Source: Mycolicibacterium sp. ND9-15 (GTDB lineage: Bacteria; Actinomycetota; Actinomycetes; Mycobacteriales; Mycobacteriaceae). Taken from it: DNA of 64,000 nt. How positions within the stretch are numbered: position 1 is the stretch's first letter; each line of letters opens with the position of its first letter. The stretch is taken from the NCBI RefSeq assembly GCF_035918395.1, contig NZ_CP142362.1, forward strand, positions 1,091,501-1,155,500, in the 5' to 3' direction. Made by a program: the position numbers and the translations under genes. Below are positions 8,675 to 17,048 of this stretch, piece after piece. The notes beneath the pieces are model-generated. The model was not told where the DNA came from and did not search any database. It was given only the letters and a program-made list of their open reading frames with translations.

Positions 8675-9889
8675 ATGGTCAAACCCGAACGCCGCACCCG
8701 AACCGATGTGCTGGTGGCTCTTGCGATAGGCGTGGTGGTTGCGGTGGCCGCCGGGTTGGTCTGGTGGGTCAGCGACGCGCGGGCCACGATCAGCAGGCCC
8801 GCGGCCGCCCCGGTTCCGGCCCTGACTCCCGCGAAGACGGTTCCGCAGTCGCTGCACGAGTTGTGGACCGCGCCCAGCGGGCGCACGACGATGCCGCTGG
8901 TCGTCGGGGGTGCCGTGGTGACCGGCGACGGCCAAACGGTGCAGGGCCGTGATCCCGCGACGGGAAACACGCTGTGGACCTATGCGCGTGATCTCGACCT
9001 GTGCGGAGTGAGCTACGTCTACCAGTACGCGGTGGCGGTCTATCCCGACACGCGCGGATGTGGCCAAGTCAGCACCATCGACGCCAAAACCGGCACGCGC
9101 GGGTCGGCCCGCACCTCATACGCCGACGCCGAGGTGACGTTGACCTCCGACGGCACCACCGTGCTCTCGGCGGGCCAGAATCGGCTGGAGCTGTGGCGCT
9201 CCGACATGGTGCGGATGATCAGCTACGGCGCCCTCGATGCCCGCATCAAGCCGGACGTCCCCACGATGCCGCTGTGCCGGTTGGTGTCGGCGCAGGCGAG
9301 TTCGAGCGCGGTGTCGGTGCTCGAGGCGTGCCCACGGCAACCCGATCTGCGCCTCACGCTGTTGCGGCCCTCCGACGAGGAGGACACTCCCGACTTGAAG
9401 TACGTGCCGCAGCCGGGCGTTGCGTCGGATTCGGACGCGCGGGTGGTGGCCGTCGCCGACACCACGACCGCCGTCTACGTGCCGACGCCCAAACCCGCGG
9501 TGAACATCGTCGACGAGACAGGCGACATGATCGCCAGCACCGGGTTGGCCAACCCGCCGTCGCCGCAAGCCACGATGTCGCGGGTGGGCGACCTGATCAC
9601 CTGGTGGACCGGTGACAGCGTAATGGTGTTCTCCGCCAACGGACTTGGCTACAAGTACACCGTCGCGGCCGCGGCCCGCAACGTTCCGCTGGGTCCGGCG
9701 ACGATCATGGCGGGACGGCTGCTGGTGCCCGTCACCGGCGGCTACGACGTGTTCGACCCCGAAACCGGCCAGGGCGAACGCCACATTCCGGTGACGCGGC
9801 CGTCGAGTTCGGCGCCGGTGGTGCCCGCGGTCGCCGGCTCGACGCTGCTCGAGCAGCGCGGGGACCAGGTCGTGGCGCTCGGCGGCTGA
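8675..9889 (+). CDS. Membrane-anchored beta-propeller (PQQ-like) protein, Rv3212 type
   Basis: 404 residues: a short basic N-terminus, one membrane helix (about 10-33), an Ala/Pro linker, then an outside domain of repeated beta strands with signatures such as GRDPATGNTLWTY and TVQ/DxxTG turns typical of PQQ-like propeller blades. Four or more Cys in the outside domain suggest disulfides. It follows rhlE by 18 bases on the same strand, so they probably share a transcript. The function of this mycobacterial family is not established; I see no catalytic motif. Confidence 0.8.
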   Translation: MVKPERRTRTDVLVALAIGVVVAVAAGLVWWVSDARATISRPAAAPVPALTPAKTVPQSLHELWTAPSGRTTMPLVVGGAVVTGDGQTVQGRDPATGNTLWTYARDLDLCGVSYVYQYAVAVYPDTRGCGQVSTIDAKTGTRGSARTSYADAEVTLTSDGTTVLSAGQNRLELWRSDMVRMISYGALDARIKPDVPTMPLCRLVSAQASSSAVSVLEACPRQPDLRLTLLRPSDEEDTPDLKYVPQPGVASDSDARVVAVADTTTAVYVPTPKPAVNIVDETGDMIASTGLANPPSPQATMSRVGDLITWWTGDSVMVFSANGLGYKYTVAAAARNVPLGPATIMAGRLLVPVTGGYDVFDPETGQGERHIPVTRPSSSAPVVPAVAGSTLLEQRGDQVVALGG

Positions 9890-9943
9890 GCGACTTGGGT
9901 GCGAAACCAGTCGCGCAGCGATCGGTTACGCACCCAAATCGCT
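9889..9943. terminator. Bidirectional hairpin between convergent genes
   Basis: AGCGACTTGGGTGCG (9889-9903) pairs with CGCACCCAAATCGCT (9929-9943) over 15 bases with one G-T pair. It touches both stop codons of the converging genes (TGA ending 9889; TAG on the minus strand at 9942-9944). There is no T-run, as is usual in mycobacteria. Confidence 0.65.
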
Positions 9944-10745
9944 AGATCTCCGGGGCGAACGTCGGCATCGGCTTGCCGCTCTTCCAGTGCTTGAGCAGCT
10001 CGGTCGCCAACTCGCGATAGGCGCCCGCACCCTTGTTCTTGCGGCTGGCCAACACCGACGCGCCCGACGCGCTGGCCTCGGCGAACCGCACCGTGCGCGG
10101 GATCGGCGGCGCCAGCACCGGCAGGTCGTAGCGGTCGGCGACGTCGAGCAACACGTCGCGGCTGTGCGTCGTGCGCGAGTCGTACAGCGTCGGCAGCGCA
10201 CCCAGCAGGTTCAGATCGGGGTTCGTGATCGCCTGGACGTCGGCGATGGTGCGCAGGAACTGCCCGACGCCGCGGTGCGCCAGCGTTTCACACTGCAACG
10301 GCACGATCACATCGTCGGCGGCCGTCAGCCCGTTGAGCGTGAGCACGCCGAGCGACGGCGGGCAGTCGACGATCACCACGTCGAACCGGTCGCTGATCTT
10401 GGCCAGCGCGCGCTTGAGCGCGTATTCGCGCCCGGCGCGCATCAGCAACATCGCCTCGGCGCCGGCCAGGTCGATGTTGGCGGGCAGCAGGGTCATTCCC
10501 TCTGCCGTGTCGACCAGGGCTGCCTCCGGTTCGACCTCGCCGAGCAGCACCTCGTGGATGGACACCGGCAGCTTGTCGGGATCCTGGCCGAGCGAGAACG
10601 TCAGACACCCTTGCGGGTCGAGGTCGACGAGTAACACCCGCTGACCGTTCTCCACCATCGCCGCACCCAACGACGCCACCGTCGTCGTCTTGGCTACCCC
10701 ACCCTTTTGATTGGCGACCACAAGTACCCGCGTCACGGTGCCCAT
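9942..10745 (-). CDS. ParA/MinD-family ATPase (Rv3213c type)
   Basis: 267 residues. A deviant Walker A KGGVAKT (14-20), switch I (VDLDPQGCLT) and Walker B-like VIVDCPPSLG identify a ParA/Soj ATPase. No ParB-like partner gene is adjacent, so this is not the chromosome-partition parAB pair; such orphan ParA proteins position cargo at the cell pole or nucleoid. The ATG at 10745 lies 51 bases from the divergent phosphatase gene. Cargo unknown. Confidence 0.9.
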   Translation of the reverse strand: MGTVTRVLVVANQKGGVAKTTTVASLGAAMVENGQRVLLVDLDPQGCLTFSLGQDPDKLPVSIHEVLLGEVEPEAALVDTAEGMTLLPANIDLAGAEAMLLMRAGREYALKRALAKISDRFDVVIVDCPPSLGVLTLNGLTAADDVIVPLQCETLAHRGVGQFLRTIADVQAITNPDLNLLGALPTLYDSRTTHSRDVLLDVADRYDLPVLAPPIPRTVRFAEASASGASVLASRKNKGAGAYRELATELLKHWKSGKPMPTFAPEI

Positions 10746-10796
10746 CGTTGCACGGGCGGGTACACCGCGCCGCGCCGTGCGGCAGAATCAGTCGGC

Positions 10797-11408
10797 GTGG
10801 CCCTTCTGGAGCACCGCCTGATCCTGCTTCGTCACGGCGAGACGGAGTGGTCGAAGAACGGCCGGCACACCAGCCACACCGACCTCGAGCTCACCGATAC
10901 GGGCCGAGAGCGTGCCAAGCTGGCCGCCGAAGCGCTGGCCGAACTCCAACTCGACAATCCCCTCGTGCTGTGCAGTCCGATGCGACGTGCCAGGGACACC
11001 GCCCAACTGGCCGGGCTGACCGTCGACGAGGTGACCCCGCTCGTGCAGGAGTGGGACTACGGCCGGTACGAGGGTTTGACGACGCCGCAGATCCGCCAGA
11101 CGGTTCCGGACTGGCTGATCTGGACCCACGGCGCCGACGGCGGCGAGAGCATCGACGCGATCACCCAACGCGCCGACGGCGCCGTCGAGTTGGCGCTGAG
11201 GCGCCTGCGCTCGCGCGATGTGGTGTTCGTCGGGCACGCGCACTTCTCCCGCTCGGTGATCGCGCGGTGGCTGGAGTTGCCGGTCCCCGACGGCATCCGG
11301 TTCGCGATGGCGCCCGCGGCGATCGCGGTGCTCGGGTTCGAACACGCGGTGCGTCAGATCATCGCGCAGGGACTGACCGGCCATCGAGATCCGTGTAAAC
11401 CACGGTGA
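10797..11408 (+). CDS. Histidine phosphatase superfamily protein (Gpm2/Rv3214-type acid phosphatase)
   Basis: 203 residues from a GTG at 10797, the same length as Rv3214. The catalytic RHG loop is in LILLRHGETEWS near the N-terminus; further signatures are SPMRRARDTAQ, EWDYGRYEGL and the second catalytic His in FVGHAHFSR. Rv3214 was annotated as a phosphoglycerate mutase (gpm2) but was shown to behave as a phosphatase. A CAGAAT box eight bases before the GTG suggests a leaderless message. It overlaps the next gene by 4 bases (GTGA), so translation is coupled. Confidence 0.88.
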   Translation: MALLEHRLILLRHGETEWSKNGRHTSHTDLELTDTGRERAKLAAEALAELQLDNPLVLCSPMRRARDTAQLAGLTVDEVTPLVQEWDYGRYEGLTTPQIRQTVPDWLIWTHGADGGESIDAITQRADGAVELALRRLRSRDVVFVGHAHFSRSVIARWLELPVPDGIRFAMAPAAIAVLGFEHAVRQIIAQGLTGHRDPCKPR

Positions 11409-12499
11409 CTCGCGAGCCGTCCTTCGTCCTGGCATCCCGCGGCGCCGTCGTCGCGGACGGCGTACACACCGCTTTCCCGAAAGTCGGCGATGCGCGCGCC
11501 GCGCTGGCGTCGCACAGCGCTCCGATCATCGTGGGCGCGTTGCCTTTTGACATGACCAAGCCGGCAGCGCTGATCCGGCCGCAGAGCGTTCAGTTCCTCG
11601 ACGCGCTGCCGGACTGGCCGCTACGTGAGCTGCCGGACGTGCGGATCGCCGAGTTGCTGCCGGACCCCGACGAACATCGCGCGCGGGTCGCCGCCACGGT
11701 GGACCGGCTGAACAACCCGTCGAGCGGGCTGCACAAAGTCGTGCTGGCCCGCGCGCTGCGATTGGCCGCCCAGCGCCCACTGGATGCGCGCACCGTCCTG
11801 CACCGACTCGTCACCGCCGATCCGCTCGCCAACGGCTACCTCGCCGATCTGACCGCGGCGGGCGGTGGTTACTCGGGGACGATGCTGGTGGGCGCGAGCC
11901 CGGAACTGCTGGTGGCCCGCCGCGGCGACCAAGTCCTGTGCGCGCCGTTCGCGGGATCGGCGCCGCGCTCCCCGGATCCGGACACCGACGAGGCGAACGG
12001 CGCCGCGCTGGCCGCGTCGGCCAAGAATCTTCGCGAGCACCAGTTCGTGGTCGACACGATCCGCGATGCGCTCGAACCGCTGTGCGCAGATCTCCACGTC
12101 GCGGCCGAACCGGTGCTGCGAAAGACCGACGCCGTCTGGCACCTGGCCACCCGCATCACCGGCAAGATCCGCGAAAGAAACATCACCGCATTGGATTTGG
12201 CGATCGCACTGCACCCGACGCCGGCGGTCGGTGGTGTGCCCACAGCCGATGCGGTCGCCCTGATAGCCGAACTCGAAGGCGACCGCGGCTTCTACGCCGG
12301 CGCCGTCGGCTGGTGCGATCAGCGCGGTGACGGCCGCTGGGTGGTGTCGATCCGCTGTGCTCAACTGTCGGCCGATCGCCGCACGGCCGAAGCCTATGCC
12401 GGTGGCGGCATCGTCGCCGAATCCGATCCCGACGACGAAGTCGAGGAGACCACAACGAAATTCACGACGATCCTCACTGCTCTGGGTGTCCCGCCGTGA
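11405..12499 (+). CDS. entC: Isochorismate synthase (EntC/MenF family)
   Basis: 364 residues with the chorismate-binding fold: GASPELLV, FAGSAPR, a long helix with HQFVVDTI, the LHPTPAVGG motif and the C-terminal AYAGGGIVAESDPDDE signature containing Mg-binding Glu. It converts chorismate to isochorismate, most likely for menaquinone here, since mycobactin salicylate uses MbtI. GTG start overlaps the phosphatase stop (GTGA), and its own stop overlaps the next start, so the three genes form one coupled operon. Matches Rv3215. Confidence 0.92.
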   Translation: MTREPSFVLASRGAVVADGVHTAFPKVGDARAALASHSAPIIVGALPFDMTKPAALIRPQSVQFLDALPDWPLRELPDVRIAELLPDPDEHRARVAATVDRLNNPSSGLHKVVLARALRLAAQRPLDARTVLHRLVTADPLANGYLADLTAAGGGYSGTMLVGASPELLVARRGDQVLCAPFAGSAPRSPDPDTDEANGAALAASAKNLREHQFVVDTIRDALEPLCADLHVAAEPVLRKTDAVWHLATRITGKIRERNITALDLAIALHPTPAVGGVPTADAVALIAELEGDRGFYAGAVGWCDQRGDGRWVVSIRCAQLSADRRTAEAYAGGGIVAESDPDDEVEETTTKFTTILTALGVPP

Positions 12500-12981
12500 C
12501 CGAGGTGATACGCCGGGTGCAGCCGGGTGACGAGCTGGAATTGACCGCGATGGTCCACGAGCTCGCCGAGTTCGAACACGCCGCACGCGAGTGCACCGTC
12601 ACCGAAGACCAGTTGCGCCGAGCGCTTTTCACCGAGCCGGCGACGGTGTACGGCCATATCGTCGAGGTCGACGGGCAGGCGGCCGCGGGCGCGCTGTGGT
12701 TCTGCAACTTTTCCACGTGGGACGGCGTCGGCGGTATCTATCTGGAAGACCTGTACGTGCGCCCGCAATTCCGCAGGCGCGGACTGGCCCGCAAGCTGCT
12801 GGCCACGCTGGCCGGTGAGTGCGTCGCGCACGGATACAGCCGGCTGTCGTGGGCGGTGCTGGACTGGAACGTCAACGCGATCGCGCTCTACGACGCCGTC
12901 GGCGGCAAGCAGCAGACCGACTGGATCACCTACCGAGTCTCGGGACCCGAGTTGTCGGCGCTGGCCGCAGAGTCACCCTGA
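12496..12981 (+). CDS. GNAT-family N-acetyltransferase (Rv3216 type)
   Basis: 161 residues with the GNAT core: strand-4 region GGIYLEDLYVRPQFRRRGLARKLL, where RRRGLA is the acetyl-CoA pyrophosphate loop, and the conserved DWNVNAIALYDAVG segment. The pattern resembles diamine/spermidine acetyltransferases, but the substrate is not certain. GTG start overlaps entC (GTGA). The 3' end overlaps the convergent membrane protein gene by 52 bases. Confidence 0.88.
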   Translation: MTEVIRRVQPGDELELTAMVHELAEFEHAARECTVTEDQLRRALFTEPATVYGHIVEVDGQAAAGALWFCNFSTWDGVGGIYLEDLYVRPQFRRRGLARKLLATLAGECVAHGYSRLSWAVLDWNVNAIALYDAVGGKQQTDWITYRVSGPELSALAAESP

Positions 12982-13358
12982 GCGCCCACCCACTGCAGCG
13001 TCGACGGGCTGAACAGCAGTATCAGCGTCACCACCGCCACCACGCCGATGGGGGCGGCGTAGAGCCACTGGTGTGAGCCCACACCCATGTAATAGACCAC
13101 CGGCAGCAGAAGCAGTTGTGCGAACACCGCGATCCCGCGACCCCACCGCCGCCCGGTCCACAGTGCCCAGGCCGCGGCGAGCACGCCCGCGCCCATGAGC
13201 GCGAACCACAGCGCGGTTCCGTACTTGTTGAGCCCGGACTCCTCGGCCCTACCGAACCCGCTGACGACGTAGACCAACGCCGCCACCAGCGCGGCGGCAC
13301 CCTCCAAAGCGACGAGGACAGCGGCCTGGCGCACCGTCGTCGGAGAGGGAACGGTCAC
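12930..13358 (-). CDS. Small four-helix membrane protein (Rv3217c type)
   Basis: 142 residues from the GTG at 13358. Four hydrophobic segments are visible (about 9-32, 48-66, 73-92, 99-120), with a short polar C-terminus. No enzymatic motif. A TAGGCT box ends seven bases before the GTG, so the message is probably leaderless and the longer frame (to 13496) is unlikely. It is divergent from the lipid kinase gene. Confidence 0.8.
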   Translation of the reverse strand: MTVPSPTTVRQAAVLVALEGAAALVAALVYVVSGFGRAEESGLNKYGTALWFALMGAGVLAAAWALWTGRRWGRGIAVFAQLLLLPVVYYMGVGSHQWLYAAPIGVVAVVTLILLFSPSTLQWVGAQGDSAASADNSGPETR

Positions 13359-13365
13359 GCCCCCG

Positions 13366-13390
13366 AGCCTAAACCGTGGCCGGTTAGGCT
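13366..13390. promoter_or_regulatory. Inverted TAGGCT boxes: paired divergent leaderless promoters
   Basis: AGCCTA (13366-13371, TAGGCT on the minus strand) and TAGGCT (13385-13390, plus strand) face away from each other in an imperfect palindrome. The minus box is 7 bases from the GTG at 13358 and the plus box 8 bases from the GTG at 13399, so both divergent genes look leaderless from a 40-base spacer. Confidence 0.6.
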
Positions 13391-13398
13391 CGACCCTC

Positions 13399-14364
13399 GT
13401 GCGCGCCGTGCTGATCGTGAATCCGAATGCCACCTCGACGACTCCGGCCGGGCGCGACCTGTTGGCGCACGCGCTCGAAAGCCGGGTGAAGCTCACCGTC
13501 GTCCATACCGATCACCGCGGACACGCGATCGAGATCGCTCGCGACTCGGCGCGCGACGGAGTCGACGTGCTGATCGTGCACGGAGGCGACGGCACGGTGA
13601 ACGAGGTGGTCAACGGCATTCTCGAGATCGGCGGTCCCGGGGCCGCCGCGCCGGCCGTCGGCGTGGTGCCCGGCGGCTCGGCCAACGTGTTCGCGCGCGC
13701 CCTCGGCATCAGCGCGGATCCCATCGAGGCGACCAATCAGCTGATCGACCTGTTGTCGGGGTACCGCCGCCGCAAGGTCTGGCGGCGCATCGGGCTCATG
13801 GACTGCGGGGAACGCTGGGGGGTGTTCACGGCCGGCATGGGGGTGGACGGCGATGTGGTGGCGGCCGTCGAGGCGCAGCGCGCGAAGGGCCGCAAGGTGA
13901 CCGCCTCCCGCTATGTGCGCGTCGCCATCCGGGAGGTGCTGGCCAGCGCCCGCAAGGAACCGTCGCTGACGTTGCATCTGCCCGGTCGCGACCCGGTCCG
14001 CGGAGTCCACTTCGCATTCGTGTCCAACGCCAGCCCCTGGACTTACGTCAACGCCAGGCCGGTGTGGACCAACCCGATGACGACGTTCGAGACCGGCCTG
14101 GGCGTTTTCGCCACCACCAGCATGAATGTGTGGGCGAATCTGGGCTTGGTGCGCCGGATGCTGGCGAAGAAACCCCGCATCGAAGCCAAGCACCTGATCC
14201 GCGACGACGACCTGCCGTGGCTACAGGTGACCAGCGATGCACCGGTCGCCTGCCAGATCGACGGCGATTACGTGGGGTTGCGTGACTCGATGACGTTCAC
14301 TGCCGTTCCCGACGCGCTCGGCGTACTGGCACCGCCGCCGGAGAACGCCGCTGACCTGCGGTGA
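13399..14364 (+). CDS. Diacylglycerol kinase-type lipid kinase (Rv3218 type)
   Basis: 321 residues with a DAGK catalytic domain: VNPNATS at the N-terminus, the nucleotide loop GGDGTVNEVVNG and the PGGSANVFAR motif, followed by the beta-rich C-terminal domain ending in QIDGDYVG. Members phosphorylate diacylglycerol or related lipids. The GTG at 13399 follows a TAGGCT box by eight bases, which points to leaderless translation. The exact lipid substrate is unknown. Confidence 0.88.
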   Translation: MRAVLIVNPNATSTTPAGRDLLAHALESRVKLTVVHTDHRGHAIEIARDSARDGVDVLIVHGGDGTVNEVVNGILEIGGPGAAAPAVGVVPGGSANVFARALGISADPIEATNQLIDLLSGYRRRKVWRRIGLMDCGERWGVFTAGMGVDGDVVAAVEAQRAKGRKVTASRYVRVAIREVLASARKEPSLTLHLPGRDPVRGVHFAFVSNASPWTYVNARPVWTNPMTTFETGLGVFATTSMNVWANLGLVRRMLAKKPRIEAKHLIRDDDLPWLQVTSDAPVACQIDGDYVGLRDSMTFTAVPDALGVLAPPPENAADLR

Positions 14365-14445
14365 TATGCCCGCGGCGTACGATTCTAGGCGCAGTTGGAT
14401 CGAGTCTAGTACAGACGAATGAGCGGAGTGCGAAGCCACCGGTCT

Positions 14446-14461
14446 AGTGACATTGCGCACT
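14446..14461 (+). promoter_or_regulatory. Candidate CRP/Cmr-type site upstream of whiB1
   Basis: AGTGACATTGCGCACT has symmetric AGTG/CACT ends with 16-base length, resembling the CRP sites known to control whiB1 in M. tuberculosis. It sits about 150 bases before the start codon; a TTGACA follows at 14478-14483. The rest of the 14365-14611 spacer is leader, with a hairpin GTGCGC/GCGCAC just before the GAGGAG ribosome site. Confidence 0.45.
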
Positions 14462-14611
14462 TGTTAACTCGCGAGTATTGACATCTGTCCAGCCTGTGAA
14501 AGCATCGAAGCAACGTTGCAGAAACATTCAATGTGCACGCGTTAAACAGCCGAAGAAAAATCCGTGCGCTGTGCTGCGCACACGGGACGTATTTGACGAG
14601 GAGTTGAATCA

Positions 14612-14866
14612 ATGGATTGGCGCCACAAGGCGGTCTGTCGCGATGAAGATCCGGAGCTGTTCTTCCCGGTGGGGAACAGTGGGCCGGCGCTCACTCAGAT
14701 CGCTGACGCGAAGCTCGTCTGTAATCGTTGTCCGGTGACCACCGAGTGCCTCACCTGGGCATTGGAGTCCGGACAGGACGCCGGCGTGTGGGGTGGTATG
14801 AGCGAGGACGAGCGGCGCGCACTCAAGCGGCGCAACGCCCGCACCAAGGCTCGCAGCGGAGTCTGA
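14612..14866 (+). CDS. whiB1: Iron-sulfur transcription factor WhiB1
   Basis: 84 residues, full length for WhiB1. Cys9, Cys37, Cys40 and Cys46 are the four [4Fe-4S] ligands; GVWGGM is the turn that contacts sigma A region 4, and the Lys/Arg-rich C-terminus binds DNA. The cluster reacts with nitric oxide. A GAGGAG ribosome site lies eight bases upstream of the ATG in a long leader, and a strong intrinsic terminator follows, so it is a single-gene unit. Matches Rv3219. Confidence 0.97.
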   Translation: MDWRHKAVCRDEDPELFFPVGNSGPALTQIADAKLVCNRCPVTTECLTWALESGQDAGVWGGMSEDERRALKRRNARTKARSGV

Positions 14867-14886
14867 GCCCTTCTCGCACCAACCAT

Positions 14887-14920
14887 TACGGCCCCGACAT
14901 TTGTCGGGGCCGTATCTTTT
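14887..14920 (+). terminator. Intrinsic terminator of whiB1
   Basis: Perfect 12-base stem TACGGCCCCGAC (14887-14898) / GTCGGGGCCGTA (14903-14914) with a four-base loop, followed by TCTTTT. The clearest rho-independent terminator in the window. Confidence 0.92.
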
Positions 14921-14982
14921 CTGCGAATTCATTGAAGGCCGATTAGCGACGCCATTGGTCAATTCACGAACAGTTGAGTCGA

Positions 14983-16470
14983 TTACTGCGCGGCCCGTCG
15001 GTGCCGGCCCAGCGGCACCCGCAGGATGACGTCGGTGCCGCCGGTGGCCACCTCGTGCATGCCCAGCGACCCGTCCAGTTCCGCCGACACCAGCGTGCGC
15101 ACGATTTGCAGACCGAGGCGGTCGGATTTCTCCAGGCTGAACCCATCGGGCAGGCCGCGCCCGTCGTCGTGGATGACCACGTCGAGCCACCGGGCCGACC
15201 GTTCGGCCTTGATCGTGACGCAGCCCTGCGGCGTGCCCGGGTCGAACGCGTGCTCGATGGCGTTCTGCACCAGCTCGGTGATGACCATGACGAGCGCGGT
15301 GGCCCGGTCGGCGTCGAGCACACCCATATCGCCGACGCGGGTGATGCGGATCGGGCTGTCCACCGCCGCAACATCGTTCATCATCGGCAGGATCCGGTCG
15401 ACGACCTCGTCGAGGTTGACCTCCTCGTCCACCGACATCGAGAGCGCATCGTGCACCAACGCGATGGACGACACTCGCCGCACCGATTCCATCAACGCCT
15501 CGCGGCCTTCGGCGTTGTTGGTGCGCCGGGCCTGCAGGCGCAACAGCGCGGCGACGGTCTGCAGGTTGTTCTTCACGCGATGGTGAATCTCACGAATCGT
15601 CGCGTCCTTGCTCAGCAGGGCACGGTCGCGGCGCTTGACCTCGGTCACGTCGCGGATCAACACCGCGGCCCCGACGGCCTTGCCGTGCACCACCAGGGGC
15701 AAGGTGCGCAGCAGCACGGCCGCGCCCCCCGCTTCGACCTCCATGCGCATGCTCGACCCACCGGCCAGCGAGTCGCGCACGTGGTTCGCCAACTCCTGCG
15801 CCTCGAACGGGTCGCCGATCAGCGGACGCGTGACGGTGACGAGGTTGTGACCCCCGAGTTCGGCGGCAAACCCCATCCGGTGGTAGGCCGAGATCGCGTT
15901 CGGGCTGGCGAAGGTGACCACACCCGCCTCGTCGAGCCGGATGAACCCGTCACCGACACGCGGGCTCGACCGCGACATCGCCAGGTCCCCCACGTTGGGA
16001 AAGGTGCCCTCCGCGAGCATGTGCAGAAGGTCGCCGGCGCAGTCGAGGTACGCAGCCTCCAGCCGGCTGGCCTTGCGGGTGGCCAGCGCGGCCCGATGGG
16101 TCAGCACCGCGACGACCTCGTCCTTGTACCGAACGGGCACGGCCTCGACGTTGAGCCCCGACGAAACCTGTTGGCCGGCATCGTCTCCCACTACGATGTC
16201 ACCGGAGGTGAACGCCGTGGTGACGAGCGGCATCGCGTCGACGTCGGCCAGCGTGCTCACGGCGTCCGCCAGCAGTACCGTCGGCGCGGTGTTCGGCCGC
16301 ACCTGCGCCACGCAGACCAGGGCGCCGTCGTCGCGGCGCACCCACATCAGGTAGTCGGCGAAGGACAGGTCGGCGAGCAGCTGCCATTCGCCCACCACCG
16401 CATGCAGATGATCGACCGCATTGCCGGGCAGCATGGTGTGCTCGGCGAGCAGGTCACCGAGGGTCGACAT
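14983..16470 (-). CDS. pdtaS: Sensor histidine kinase PdtaS
   Basis: 495 residues: GAF-like domain (about 1-150), PAS domain (about 175-275), then a HisKA_2 dimerisation segment with REIHHRVKNN (His296/297) and a C-terminal ATPase domain with the N box (ELVQNAIEHAF) and DDGRGLP. PdtaS is a soluble kinase that signals to PdtaR, an antiterminator-type response regulator; pdtaR is not in this window. Gene orientation opposite to whiB1; the two are separated by the terminator. Matches Rv3220c. Confidence 0.93.
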   Translation of the reverse strand: MSTLGDLLAEHTMLPGNAVDHLHAVVGEWQLLADLSFADYLMWVRRDDGALVCVAQVRPNTAPTVLLADAVSTLADVDAMPLVTTAFTSGDIVVGDDAGQQVSSGLNVEAVPVRYKDEVVAVLTHRAALATRKASRLEAAYLDCAGDLLHMLAEGTFPNVGDLAMSRSSPRVGDGFIRLDEAGVVTFASPNAISAYHRMGFAAELGGHNLVTVTRPLIGDPFEAQELANHVRDSLAGGSSMRMEVEAGGAAVLLRTLPLVVHGKAVGAAVLIRDVTEVKRRDRALLSKDATIREIHHRVKNNLQTVAALLRLQARRTNNAEGREALMESVRRVSSIALVHDALSMSVDEEVNLDEVVDRILPMMNDVAAVDSPIRITRVGDMGVLDADRATALVMVITELVQNAIEHAFDPGTPQGCVTIKAERSARWLDVVIHDDGRGLPDGFSLEKSDRLGLQIVRTLVSAELDGSLGMHEVATGGTDVILRVPLGRHRRAAQ

Positions 16471-16510
16471 GACGGGTTACTTCCGACGGAGTGTCAGGCG
16501 GACGCGCCGA

Positions 16511-16726
16511 TCAGCTGATCACCGCGATGAGGTCACCGGCCTGGATGACGTCGCCAACTGACACGCTCACCTTGCTCACGGTGCCCGCCACCTCGGCCAG
16601 CACCGGGATTTCCATCTTCATCGACTCCAGCAGCACCAGGGTGTCCCCCTCACCGATCTGATCGCCCTCGCTCACCACGACCTCGAGCACACTGGCCACG
16701 ATCTCAGCGCGAACGTCCTCGGCCAT
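16511..16726 (-). CDS. Biotinylated protein TB7.3 (biotin carboxyl carrier-like)
   Basis: 71 residues, the same length as TB7.3 (Rv3221c). It consists of a lone biotinyl domain; the biotin attachment Lys is in ESMKMEIP. Its carboxylase partner is not encoded here. The ATG at 16726 is preferred because it gives the family N-terminus MAEDVRAEI; an adjacent ATG at 16729 adds one Met. It lies upstream of pdtaS on the same strand with a 40-base gap. Confidence 0.93.
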   Translation of the reverse strand: MAEDVRAEIVASVLEVVVSEGDQIGEGDTLVLLESMKMEIPVLAEVAGTVSKVSVSVGDVIQAGDLIAVIS

Positions 16727-16883
16727 CATCACCCCATTTGCTTTCCGCTGCTGTATGCGTTTCGGCCTACATCGAACCACACCACCGGCGTGTCAGCGGT
16801 GTCGCCGGGTCATGAGACAATGGTTCGAACGCGCCCGCCGGATGCGGGTCGAGTAAATCGCCAGAGCATTTCGGAGGTAGACC

Positions 16884-16976
16884 ATGGCCAAGCGTGGCCG
16901 TAAGAAGCGCGACCGCAAGCACTCCAAGGCCAACCACGGCAAGCGGCCGAACGCCGGTTCGAAGTCGGTGCGCTGA
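16884..16976 (+). CDS. Ribosomal large-subunit protein bL37 (30 residues)
   Basis: A very basic 30-residue protein, MAKRGRKKRDRKHSKANHGK then RPNAGSKSVR. The first 24 residues match my memory of bL37, the tiny protein found in mycobacterial ribosome structures. GGAGG lies seven bases before the ATG. The final codons and stop lie in the first unit of a 27-bp tandem repeat, which may explain the six extra residues. It converges with rshA. Confidence 0.85.
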   Translation: MAKRGRKKRDRKHSKANHGKRPNAGSKSVR

Positions 16977-17048
16977 GCGCACCAAACGACGCGGGTGCGC
17001 TGAGCGCACCAAACGGCGGGAGTGCGCTAACCGCGCCGAATGATGGTG
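16968..17048. repeat. 27-bp tandem repeat with palindromes between bL37 and rshA
   Basis: Two near-identical units (16968-16994 and 16995-17021) each contain the palindrome GTGCGCTGAGCGCAC; a third diverged unit runs to 17048. The bL37 stop is in unit 1 and the rshA stop in unit 3. The palindromes would form hairpins in both transcripts and could act as a bidirectional terminator. Confidence 0.85.

Noticed and set aside
7511..9067. 518-codon minus-strand frame across rhlE
   Set aside because: Antisense to the complete RhlE helicase, no motif, typical GC-driven open frame.
14531..14545. Tiny ORF ATG-TGC-ACG-CGT-TAA in the whiB1 leader (one Cys codon)
   Set aside because: Too short, no ribosome site, and a single Cys codon is not enough to argue a Cys-sensing leader peptide.
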